Source of the DNA: Hymenobacter edaphi
GTDB lineage: Bacteria; Bacteroidota; Bacteroidia; Cytophagales; Hymenobacteraceae
Length of the DNA stretch: 64,000 bases
Direction of reading: 5' to 3'
Assembly (NCBI RefSeq): GCF_003258365.1
Contig: NZ_QHKM01000002.1
Location: 186,001 to 250,000 of the forward strand
In this document: positions 19,101-25,245 of the stretch, one piece after another
How the letters are laid out: each line of letters opens with the position of its first letter
Numbering within the stretch: the first letter of the stretch is position 1
Notes under the pieces: generated by a model
Told to the model about the DNA's origin: nothing
Database searches by the model: none
What the model saw: only the letters and a program-made list of their open reading frames with translations
Position numbers and translations under genes: made by a program

Positions 19101-20455
19101 CGCGCGGCGGCACCGGCAGCCGCTATGCCTTGTACTTCAGCACCACGGGCTCGGGCATTGCCTCGAACTACAACGACCTGCACATCGGCACGGGCAACAA
19201 CTTCTACACCGGCCGCTACGGCACCACCAATTACGCCCTGCTCACGCCGGACTGGAAAGGCGCCAACGCCAACGCCTACGACCAGAACAGCCTGCAGGTG
19301 AATCCGCAGTTCCCGAGCACCACCAACCTGGTGCCCGCCGCTACGCAGCTGATCGGCGTCGGCAGCACGGCCACGCTGGCCCGCGTGCCGGCCGACTTCC
19401 TGGGCGTGACGCGCACCAGCCCGCCCGACCTGGGCGCCTACACCCTGCGCACGGTGGTCAACGACGTGGACGTGGTCAGCATCGACGCCCCGACCACGCC
19501 CGCCGTGCTCGGCGTCAACCCCGTGCTGGTGACCATCCGCAACGGCGGCACCGCCGTGCTCACCTCGGCCACGCTGACGTACACGCTGAACGGCGGCACT
19601 CCCGTAGTGCAGAACTTCACGGGCCTGAGCCTGGGCTCGGGGTCTTCGCAGCAGCTGACCTTTACTACCGGCGTTACGCTCACGCAGCTGGCCACCTACA
19701 CGCTGACGGTAACCGGCAGCCTGCCCAACGGCCAACCCGACGCCAACGCGGCCAACAACACGCGCACCGTCACCTTCGACCAGCTGACCCCGCCCAACGA
19801 CGACCCGTGCACGGCCGTGTCGCTGGCCGGCGGCAGCGTAACCAGCTCCAACGCCAATTCGACCGTTTCCATCTTCAGCGGCATCACGCTGCCGGCCTGC
19901 TCGCCGGCCCAGTCGCCGAAAGACGTGTGGTTTACCTTCACGGCCACCAGCAGCAGCACGGTGCTCTACATCAGCGGCGACCCGGCCGGTATGGTGCGCG
20001 TATTCAGCACGCCGAGCTGCTCGGCCGGTCCCTTCACGCAGGTGTTCTGCCAGGCCAGCGGCAGCGCCAACACCAGCGTCGGCACCGTCACGGTAACGGG
20101 CCTGACCCCCAATCAGCTCTACTACGTGGCCGTATCGGGCTACGCCAGCAACGACACGGGCGGCAGCTTCGTCATCGGCCTGACCCCGCTCAGCAGCCGC
20201 ACCCAGACCAACGCCGCCGCGCTGGCCGTGTACCCCAACCCCAGCGCCACGGGCCAACTGGCCGTGAAACTGGCGGGCTACACCGGGGCCGGTAGCATCG
20301 AGCTCGTCAACGCCCTCGGGCAGACCGTGCGCCGCCAGGCCCTGCAGGGCAGCGGCGAGCAGCAGGTATCGACGCTCGGCCTGGCAGCCGGCCTCTACAC
20401 CCTGCGCCTGCAGGCTGGCCACGAGGTACTGACGCGCAAGGTGGTGCTCCAGTAA
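16175..20455 (+). CDS. Giant type IX secretion substrate with duplicated beta-helix and CARDB modules
   Basis: A 1426-residue secreted protein. The signal peptide ends at ...GSSAAWAQ. Two parallel copies of a module follow: a right-handed beta-helix region (about 45-515 and 630-1090, both with NNLVYDFNGAGIEYGIY and a GTNFASFTDAATALN-like opening) and a CARDB-like adhesion domain (about 525-620 and 1095-1195, LTYTLNGGTPVVQNFTGLS). Next comes a beta-sandwich of the pre-peptidase type (NDDPCTAVSLAGG, VWFTFTATSSSTVLYI) and a C-terminal type IX sorting domain (LAVYPNPSATGQL to AGLYTLRLQAG). It could be a surface adhesin or polysaccharide-binding protein; no catalytic motif was identified. Confidence 0.88.
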   Translation: MQTLLSSRTAVSGRWAALARPARRSGALGALLLLLGSSAAWAQTPLSGAYTINSASPTAGTNFASFTDAATALNTNGVSGPVTISVSGGPYTEQLMLNALTGTSATNRVTINGNGRTIQFGSSASAQRAVVTLNGADYVTLNNLVVDATVGGTSTSTYGWGIQVMNAADNDVISNCTVTSSTSSTSSTNYVGIVANNSATSLTTGGAAGSSLALTNNTVKGGYYGIKLVGTSAALLSGYQIQGNTMQDFYLYGIDADYTSGAQIIGNDVSRPTRTVLAAFYGISLGTGNQSADIEKNRVHNPAGGNPASTSTAFGIYFTTCDAPAGSENEVVNNLVYDFNGAGIEYGIYSSGSDNVRYYNNSVSLDNAASTSAEESYGFYQTTLATGVELRNNIFAVRRGGSGQRFAIVFNTTTSTISSNYNDLVVGTGANYLTGRYGTATAGTTYATLADWKTANNNAYDQNSFAVAPQFTNATAGNLQPSASGINNVATPLARVTDDFTGAARSTTPDVGAYEFTPGADDVAVVGLTAPATPATLGANTVTVTVRNNGLSPLTSVRLQYALNGGTAVAQSFTGLSVAPGATQALSFTTQATLLAGANTLVITASLPNGNADTNPANNTLTQTVYTGMSGTFTINKNAATGGTNFASFADAATALNMAGISGSVRINVLNGPYTEQFVLGEVAGVSATDTILIDGGANKQTLSYTGTSAQPAAVQLNGTDYVTLRNLTIDVAAGATYGIGVHLVGQANHNRVANCVVLGTTAATSSTANAAIAASGSITSGTSAGDANHLRIENNVLSGGYHCVILTGNATTNSVGVRVTGNEIRDFYYYGLDVENADGARLIGNDIHRSTRATVSLFYGIYQTGNTAAAVERNRIHSPFGGNAASTSTAYGIYSTTNDAPVGAENDVVNNLVYDFNGAGIEYGIYNSGSDNARYYHNIVSLNNTAATSTSASYGFYQLTAATGIEFLNNIVSVTRGGTGSRYALYFSTTGSGIASNYNDLHIGTGNNFYTGRYGTTNYALLTPDWKGANANAYDQNSLQVNPQFPSTTNLVPAATQLIGVGSTATLARVPADFLGVTRTSPPDLGAYTLRTVVNDVDVVSIDAPTTPAVLGVNPVLVTIRNGGTAVLTSATLTYTLNGGTPVVQNFTGLSLGSGSSQQLTFTTGVTLTQLATYTLTVTGSLPNGQPDANAANNTRTVTFDQLTPPNDDPCTAVSLAGGSVTSSNANSTVSIFSGITLPACSPAQSPKDVWFTFTATSSSTVLYISGDPAGMVRVFSTPSCSAGPFTQVFCQASGSANTSVGTVTVTGLTPNQLYYVAVSGYASNDTGGSFVIGLTPLSSRTQTNAAALAVYPNPSATGQLAVKLAGYTGAGSIELVNALGQTVRRQALQGSGEQQVSTLGLAAGLYTLRLQAGHEVLTRKVVLQ

Positions 20456-20494
20456 GCGCCCTGCGCCGGGCGACCTCAGCGCCCGCACCTACTG

Positions 20495-20528
20495 AAAAGC
20501 CCCGGCTCCTGGAGCCGGGGCTTTTTTT
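20495..20528 (+). terminator. Rho-independent terminator
   Basis: AAAAGCCCCGGCTCC/T/GGAGCCGGGGC followed by T(7), 40 bp after the giant secreted protein. Confidence 0.92.
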
Positions 20529-20638
20529 GGCAGTCCAGGGGCCACCGGCTGTCCTTGGTCGACGCGCAGCCGGCTCTTCCTGCCGCAACTCGGTGCGGCT
20601 CATTGAACAGAAAAGCGGGCTTCTGACGTTATTGCGCC

Positions 20639-21079
20639 ATGCATATCCTGTCCCGTTGTCGTTTGCTGCCGGCGGCCGTCCTGGCGTTGGGTTTCCTGGC
20701 CGGTTGTGGGTCCTCCAAGTCCAATGTCGAGCCGGCTATTCCCACGGCCGTTGTCAACGACCTGATCAACCTCAGCACACAGGAAGCTGCCGCCCTGCGC
20801 TTCGACAACGGGTTCATTTACCGTCCGGGCGGTGTGCGGGGCATCATTGTGGTACGGCAGAATGCCCAGCAGTACCTGGCTTTCGAGCGCAACTGTCCCT
20901 TCCAGCCCTACGACGCCTGCGCCAAAGTCAGCGTAGACGCCTCCCGGTTCTTTCTGGTCGATACGTGTTGCTCCTCGCGCTTCGATCTGACGGGGCAGCT
21001 CACCAGCGGTCCGGCCCGCCGACCCCTGCGGCAATACTCCACTTCGTTGAACGGCAACTTGCTGTATGTCACCAACTAG
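20639..21079 (+). CDS. Rieske-like lipoprotein lacking iron-sulfur histidines
   Basis: A 146-residue lipoprotein: signal sequence with lipobox LAGC (Cys23), then a small beta-rich domain. The C-terminal half follows the Rieske plan (FERNCPFQPYDACAKVSV, FLVDTCCSSRFDLTGQLTSGPARRPLRQY) with the GPA-PL-Y strand order. Where a true Rieske protein has CxH and CxxH, this has CPF and CCSSRF, so the histidines that bind the [2Fe-2S] cluster are absent. It probably does not carry a normal Rieske centre. Function unknown. It sits immediately upstream of the tRNA-Asn integration site. Confidence 0.7.
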   Translation: MHILSRCRLLPAAVLALGFLAGCGSSKSNVEPAIPTAVVNDLINLSTQEAAALRFDNGFIYRPGGVRGIIVVRQNAQQYLAFERNCPFQPYDACAKVSVDASRFFLVDTCCSSRFDLTGQLTSGPARRPLRQYSTSLNGNLLYVTN

Positions 21080-21111
21080 AAAGAAGTAGTAAAAAAATAT
21101 TTGCCGGTAGC

Positions 21112-21142
21112 TTGCACAAAGTCTTTCCTGTGCCTAATATTG
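21112..21142 (+). promoter_or_regulatory. Promoter of tRNA-Asn
   Basis: TTGC at 21112-21115 (-33 type) is followed after 19 bp by TAATATTG at 21135-21142 (-7 type), 33 bp before the mature tRNA end. The spacing fits Bacteroidota promoters. Confidence 0.5.
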
Positions 21143-21175
21143 CACCCGCAACGGCAATCAACCGCCGCCATAACC

Positions 21176-21249
21176 GCTTCCTTAGCTCAGCCGGTTAGAG
21201 CATCTGACTGTTAATCAGAGGGTCCCTGGTTCGAGCCCAGGAGGGAGCG
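21176..21249 (+). tRNA. tRNA-Asn (anticodon GTT)
   Basis: A full cloverleaf is visible. The acceptor stem is GCTTCCT with AGGGAGC (one G-T pair), the D arm GCTC...GAGC, the anticodon stem TCTGA/TCAGA with loop CTGTTAA (anticodon GTT), and the T arm CCTGG-TTCGAGC-CCAGG. CCA is not encoded. Its 3' end is the insertion point of the downstream genomic island. Confidence 0.95.
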
Positions 21250-21250
21250 C
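21236..21250 (+). other. attL core, left end of genomic island
   Basis: CCCAGGAGGGAGCGC covers the 3' end of tRNA-Asn and is repeated exactly at 47514-47528. An integrase gene starts 153 bp downstream. This is the classical arrangement of a tRNA-targeted element. Confidence 0.85.
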
Positions 21251-21261
21251 TACCTAATCGT

Positions 21262-21288
21262 AATACCCGCCGAAAACCGGCGGGTATT
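21262..21288 (+). terminator. Terminator just inside the island, after tRNA-Asn
   Basis: AATACCCGCCG / AAAAC / CGGCGGGTATT, followed by TGCTGTTT, starts 13 bp after the tRNA. It is brought in by the island and would replace the chromosomal terminator now beyond attR. Confidence 0.75.
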
Positions 21289-21359
21289 GCTGTTTCTAGG
21301 GCACAGGATAGGATTTGTATTGAAGGTCAAACCGGTATTCGAGGCTATAGCAGTAGCAT

Positions 21360-21393
21360 AACCAGTACAGAAACCAGTAACCTAACCAGTACA
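21360..21393 (+). repeat. Three direct repeats AACCAGTA(C/A), probable integrase arm sites
   Basis: AACCAGTACA (21360), AACCAGTAAC (21372) and AACCAGTACA (21384) form an exact 12-bp ladder upstream of the integrase. Two more copies (AACCAGTACA and AAACAGTACA) lie just inside the right end at 47442 and 47454, again 12 bp apart. Confidence 0.75.
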
Positions 21394-21402
21394 AGACCCC
21401 AA

Positions 21403-22719
21403 GTGCAACGTTTGCCCGTCCACCGGCGCAAAATCAAAGTCAGCTTCTTTCCCCGCCTCGCGGCCATCAACAAAGCTGGCTATTGCCCCGTGCGCATCAC
21501 GATGCGCTGGCACAACCAAGAACTCCTCCTAGACACCGGTGAACACGTCATGTCCGAAAAGAAGGGCAAGAAGGGCGAAGCCGTGTCCCTATGGGACAAG
21601 GAAGCCCGTCGTGTCACGCGCGACCATCCACAGCACGTCAGCATCAACGGCCGCCTCAACGATTGGGAGAGGGACGTGACAGATGCCTTTTATGACCTGT
21701 GGGATGCCGCTCCGTTTGAGAAGATAACCAAGGAGGCTCTACATCGACACCTTTTTCCCGAAGCTGAAGCCAAGCCCGACGTGTCGCAGCAGACGTGGCG
21801 GGAGGTGCTGGAAGACTGGAAAGAGAAGAACCGGCATCTGGCTGCTGACTCGCTACGTAAGTACGACCAGATGGCCACCATGATGGAATCGTGGCGGCCA
21901 GCCCTGCGCCCAGGCCACTTCGGCGAAGATGTGGCGAAGGAATACCTCAACCACCTGTTGGATGGGGAACTGAGCGATGCGGCTATCAAAGTGCATTTCA
22001 CCGGCATCCGGAAGTGTCTGGAACGCCTGGGCCGTCCAACGGATGCGTCCTGGCTGCAGTACTCGGCCAAGAACGCGCCTCAACTGGACTTGGAGGTGGA
22101 AGAACTGCGCCGCCTGATTCGTTACCGTCCTACGGCTTCTCATTTGGCCGAGGAACGTGACCGGTGGCTGTTCCAATGCTTCAGCGGCCGACGCTATGAG
22201 GACCTGGAGAAGTTTGAGCATAGCCGCCAGCGCACCACCCTGACGCTTGAGGATGGTCGTCAGGTGCCCGCGTTGCTCCATGTGCAAGGTAAGACCGGCT
22301 TGGATGCCGCAGTGCCCTTGCCGCCTATTGCCGTTCTCATCGGCGAACGGTGGAACTGGCAGTTTCCCCGGCGCCGGGAGCAGGACCGTAACGAGTGGAT
22401 CAAGCAGGTAGCCAAAGAAGCTGGCCTGGACCGGGAGTGGGATGACCGGCTGATTACCGGTGGTAAGGTCAAACATAATTGGCGGCCAGTACATCAGGTC
22501 ATCAGCAGCCACACGGCCCGGCACACCGCCGCCACCTTACTCAAACAGGCTTCGCAGAACAACAAGGCGCTGGCAAAGCTGGTACTTGGGCACGCTGATC
22601 AAGATGTAACGGACCGTTACGCGAAAGACAAGGCGCGTTTGTTGGCTCCAGCGGTTCTTGATGCCTGGAAGGTTATTCTAGGCGACTGGTACGATCAAGT
22701 GCCCGTAGACGCCTCGTAA
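21403..22719 (+). CDS. int: Tyrosine recombinase (integrase) of the island
   Basis: A 438-residue phage-type integrase that should catalyse insertion and excision at tRNA-Asn. An N-terminal arm-binding domain of the Bacteroidota type (about 1-95), a SAM-like core-binding domain (about 115-215, TWREVLEDWKEKNRHLAADSLRKYDQ) and the catalytic domain follow. Visible catalytic residues are Arg in CFSGRRYEDLEKF, HTARH (His-x-x-Arg), His in LGHAD and Tyr in VTDRYAKD. The frame begins at a GTG (21403). It runs in the same direction as the tRNA, with arm-type repeats directly upstream. Confidence 0.93.
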   Translation: MQRLPVHRRKIKVSFFPRLAAINKAGYCPVRITMRWHNQELLLDTGEHVMSEKKGKKGEAVSLWDKEARRVTRDHPQHVSINGRLNDWERDVTDAFYDLWDAAPFEKITKEALHRHLFPEAEAKPDVSQQTWREVLEDWKEKNRHLAADSLRKYDQMATMMESWRPALRPGHFGEDVAKEYLNHLLDGELSDAAIKVHFTGIRKCLERLGRPTDASWLQYSAKNAPQLDLEVEELRRLIRYRPTASHLAEERDRWLFQCFSGRRYEDLEKFEHSRQRTTLTLEDGRQVPALLHVQGKTGLDAAVPLPPIAVLIGERWNWQFPRRREQDRNEWIKQVAKEAGLDREWDDRLITGGKVKHNWRPVHQVISSHTARHTAATLLKQASQNNKALAKLVLGHADQDVTDRYAKDKARLLAPAVLDAWKVILGDWYDQVPVDAS

Positions 22720-22735
22720 AGCCCTCATAACTACT

Positions 22736-22785
22736 AAACGCACAACGGGCCGGCTAGACGATTCTAGCCGGCCCGTTGTGCGTTT
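22736..22785. terminator. Perfect 23-bp hairpin between convergent genes
   Basis: The arms 22736-22758 and 22763-22785 (AAACGCACAACGGGCC... and complement), loop CGAT, lie between the integrase stop and the stop of the HTH gene on the other strand. Confidence 0.82.
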
Positions 22786-22795
22786 CAATTGCCCG

Positions 22796-23164
22796 TTAAG
22801 CTGCCCGTCTGGTTGCTCGTCGTCGGGCAGGACGTTTTGGTACCAATGGGACTACCTGCGTCAAGGCATCTATCTGGTTTCGCCTCTGCCAAGCGGTAAT
22901 ATCACTCAACAGGAAACGTTTGCCTTTGAAGCTGTCATAAGCCACCACGTAGGGCAGACGGCGCGGATGCCCTGGATCCAAACGGGTGTAATCATGTACG
23001 GTTTGTGCATCTACATTCAGGATGTGCGCAACCTGTTCCGCTGCGTACTGCGGATCGGGCTGCGGCTGATTTTTCATGCACGCCTCAACGCTGGCCTGGA
23101 TAGCGGCCTGGATTTGGGGCATGATGAGGTCGACGGGGACGGAAATGGAGAGTCCGTTTGTCAT
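22796..23164 (-). CDS. Small DNA-binding protein, excisionase-like HTH
   Basis: A 122-residue protein. A region at about 45-100 looks like a MerR/excisionase winged helix: AAEQVAHILNVDAQTVHDYTR, a turn with RRLPYVVAYDSFKGKRFLLSDITAWQ, then a basic C-terminus (KRPARRRATRR). This fits a recombination directionality factor or helix-turn-helix regulator; the assignment is tentative. It is convergent with the integrase. ATG at 23164 chosen over a TTG at 23191. A perfect 7-bp inverted repeat lies 20 bp upstream. Confidence 0.7.
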   Translation of the reverse strand: MTNGLSISVPVDLIMPQIQAAIQASVEACMKNQPQPDPQYAAEQVAHILNVDAQTVHDYTRLDPGHPRRLPYVVAYDSFKGKRFLLSDITAWQRRNQIDALTQVVPLVPKRPARRRATRRAA

Positions 23165-23183
23165 GGCAACAATAGGTAAATAA

Positions 23184-23200
23184 TGACCCAACGTGGGTCA
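23184..23200. promoter_or_regulatory. Palindromic operator candidate
   Basis: TGACCCA-ACG-TGGGTCA is a perfect 7-bp inverted repeat 20 bp upstream of the excisionase-like gene, placed where an autoregulatory dimer would bind. Confidence 0.5.
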
Positions 23201-23425
23201 ACAAGGATGTAGGCTCGGAACCTATTGCCTCTGCTCGGGCCTGGCTTGCTAGCCCAGCGTTGAACAGAAAAGAGGATATATAACTTTAGTCCGACAAAGA
23301 ACGGGAGTCGGGAAGCAAAAACAAAGCAAGAGCGAAGGCAACTTTGCTTCTCAGCGCCTGAGAGCTAGACACTCGACTTCACCGCCCCTCCTTTGATGCG
23401 GAGGGAAGTTGGTATGGCCGTCCGG

Positions 23426-23671
23426 CTATTCCTCGGGGTTGGGGTAGTCCATCAGCTCGCGCAAGGGCATGTGCAGGGCACGGGCCAGGGAGATAAGGAC
23501 ATCTATCGTGACAGCGAACTGGGCGTTTTCGATGCGCTGAATGGTCGCTTTGGCTACATCAGCCTGATCGGCCAGGGCCTGCTGGCTGTACGCCCGGGCC
23601 TCGCGTAGTCGACGCAAATGAGTGCCAAATGCCGCAACGCCCGTCGGATTCTTCACGGGTGCAAGCTTCAC
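23426..23671 (-). CDS. XRE-family HTH regulator
   Basis: An 81-residue Cro/CI-type repressor. The helix-turn-helix spans about residues 15-72: GTHLRRLREARAYSQQALADQADVAKATIQRIENAQFAVTIDVLISLARAL (read in two parts). The frame starts at GTG 23671; a second GTG five codons later is also possible. It is divergent from the 110-residue gene at 23816 and probably controls that intergenic region. A 6-bp palindrome overlaps its start codon. Confidence 0.85.
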   Translation of the reverse strand: MKLAPVKNPTGVAAFGTHLRRLREARAYSQQALADQADVAKATIQRIENAQFAVTIDVLISLARALHMPLRELMDYPNPEE

Positions 23672-23682
23672 CGATAGGTGAA
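23667..23682. promoter_or_regulatory. Palindrome overlapping the XRE start codon
   Basis: TTCACC-GATA-GGTGAA sits across the start codon of the XRE gene, a plausible autoregulatory operator. Confidence 0.45.
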
Positions 23683-23724
23683 ATGGCGTGGCCTCATATA
23701 TGCAACCAAATTGCCTTGTCCACC

Positions 23725-23732
23725 TATCTTTG
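23725..23732 (+). promoter_or_regulatory. Candidate -7 box (TATCTTTG)
   Basis: TATCTTTG matches TAnnTTTG exactly, 83 bp before the ATG at 23816, within the divergent control region. Confidence 0.45.
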
Positions 23733-23815
23733 TTAGGCTTCCTTTTCCACTCCTGCCAGGCGGGGTGCAGGAGGCTGGGCTTTCATTCTTCTGACCACCA
23801 AAACCCCACCTACCC

Positions 23816-24148
23816 ATGAGCTCCGCTGAACATGGTCGGCCCTTACCTCTCTTTGAATCGGCCCCAATGCAAGAGAAGCTTCCAAGCACCGCCGCGCCTG
23901 ACGCGCCCCAGCCGTTGCCCGTTGAGGAAGATCCTTACATCTCCTTCACCATACAGGTTCGCCGCTCCACTTACGTGCAGTTGAAGCAGGCCGAATACTG
24001 GACACCGGGGTTCGGGTTGATGCGTGAGCATGTCGACGAGGCTATTAAGGCCCACCTGGCGGCGCTTCCTGGAAGCACTCAACCACTACCGCCGAAGGAG
24101 CTAACGAAGTTTATGAACAGCAAGAAGATGAAGGTTGTCTCTTCGTAG
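23816..24148 (+). CDS. Hypothetical island protein, possible ribbon-helix-helix
   Basis: A 110-residue soluble protein with a Pro-rich N-terminus (about 1-38) and a compact part beginning YISFTIQVRRSTYVQLKQAEYW, then GLMREHVDEAIKAHLAAL. A short beta strand followed by two helices is the outline of a ribbon-helix-helix DNA-binding protein, but similarity is not strong. It is divergent from the XRE gene and convergent with the Rep-like gene; the hairpin at 24209 ends both transcripts. Confidence 0.6.
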   Translation: MSSAEHGRPLPLFESAPMQEKLPSTAAPDAPQPLPVEEDPYISFTIQVRRSTYVQLKQAEYWTPGFGLMREHVDEAIKAHLAALPGSTQPLPPKELTKFMNSKKMKVVSS

Positions 24149-24208
24149 GCCTTGCAGGGAATACAACTCATGTGAGCAGCATCTCTACCTGGCTACCTGG
24201 GCCATAAA

Positions 24209-24247
24209 ACACAACACCCGCTTGGTGATGCCAAGCGGGTGTTGTGT
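24209..24247. terminator. Perfect 17-bp hairpin between convergent genes
   Basis: ACACAACACCCGCTTGG / TGATG / CCAAGCGGGTGTTGTGT, 60 bp after the + gene and just before the stop of the - gene. Confidence 0.8.
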
Positions 24248-24250
24248 CAA

Positions 24251-24844
24251 TTAACCAAACATTTCATCCAACCAGGCGCGGTCAAGCTCGTCCAGGGATG
24301 GTGCAGAGGGGCTAATTCTGATAGGCTTGAGCTGTTCGCTGAAAGCGGGTTTTTGCTTTTTGAGATATGCAGCCCTGTTTCCATTGAAGAGCACCAACGG
24401 GTTGATAAAGTAGGTGGTAGGTACGGGCCCGCGGTGGATAAACCCCGCTTCCTGCAGCATACGTAGGCCCGCATAAATGGGCTTGCTGGTTTTATACCCC
24501 GTGTGATTCTTACAGTCAGGAAGATAAAACTCAACGGTGTCGGAGTTAGGCTTCATCTGGTGCATTATGTACACCAACACCCGCAGAGCCGATGTATTTA
24601 AATCTCCCAGTTGGAAGCCTTGCTTGTAGTATAGCTTCACGAAAGGCTCGGGGTCAACTTCCGTATAAGCAACGAATTTAACGTCTCCCGCTACCTCTCC
24701 TGTATACCGGTCAACGAGGGAGAGAATAGCGTCTTTATTCTCGGCGGGCATAATGGACCGACGACGCTTGATGCTCCGGATCGACTCCAATGCACCATCC
24801 AGGAAGGGGTTGCGGCTTAATTTCCGCGACTCAGAAACCTTCAT
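24251..24844 (-). CDS. RepL-like winged-helix protein (putative replication initiator)
   Basis: A 197-residue protein. The middle (about 80-155) reads like the winged helix of RepL and related plasmid initiators: ALRVLVYIMHQMKPNSDTVEFYL, KTSKPIYAGLRMLQEAGFIHRG, TYFINPLVLFNGNRAAYLKK; the final INP-LFNGNR motif is typical of the group. The ATG at 24844 is preferred to a longer frame opening at 24928. Two iteron-like repeats lie 110-150 bp upstream. GC is lower than in backbone genes. A wHTH regulator with another role is the main alternative. Confidence 0.65.
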   Translation of the reverse strand: MKVSESRKLSRNPFLDGALESIRSIKRRRSIMPAENKDAILSLVDRYTGEVAGDVKFVAYTEVDPEPFVKLYYKQGFQLGDLNTSALRVLVYIMHQMKPNSDTVEFYLPDCKNHTGYKTSKPIYAGLRMLQEAGFIHRGPVPTTYFINPLVLFNGNRAAYLKKQKPAFSEQLKPIRISPSAPSLDELDRAWLDEMFG

Positions 24845-24952
24845 GACAAAGAACGAATGAGCAAGGCAACGATGCCTATGTCCTAAAAAGTCGAGTATCA
24901 TTTCCAATACGCCAAATATTCCAAGCAAAAAGTAGCCGTTGCGGCACCTGTT

Positions 24953-24991
24953 TGTTCCGGCGTGGAAACCTTCGTGTTCCTAAGTGGAAAC
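24953..24991 (-). repeat. Two iteron-like repeats upstream of the Rep-like gene
   Basis: TGTTCC-NNN-GTGGAAAC occurs at 24953-24969 and again at 24975-24991, a 22-bp period (two helical turns). Each copy is itself partly palindromic (GTTCC/GGAAC). The rest of 24,845-25,188 has no convincing gene. Confidence 0.5.
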
Positions 24992-25188
24992 AGTACCCCA
25001 ATGGCTATCAGTCTCTTATAGCTTATCTATTCTTATGGTCTTATTTACAGCGTGCCGAAGCTTCTCAACGACCTACCCACTGGCCAGGGCCTGATGCCCG
25101 GCAACAGCCTGGCTGCATGTGACCATGCAACCGTCAACCCGACGAACTGACTGGGCAACGCAAAGGGGCAAGTCGTTAATCACAAACA

Positions 25189-25221
25189 ACGGGGGCAGCT
25201 GGAATCCCAGTCTGCCCCCGT
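25189..25221 (-). terminator. Terminator of the type I restriction operon
   Basis: ACGGGGGCAG / 13 nt / CTGCCCCCGT, 25 bp beyond the hsdM stop on the - strand. Confidence 0.65.
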
Positions 25222-25245
25222 GGTCTTTCACTGCAAGACGTCCGC

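Noticed and set aside
16190-20488. 1432-codon open frame antisense to the large secreted protein
   Set aside because: It results from high GC codon bias on the + strand; the product is low-complexity (Ala, Gly, Arg, Val, His) with no domain, while the + frame has a signal peptide, domains and sorting tail.
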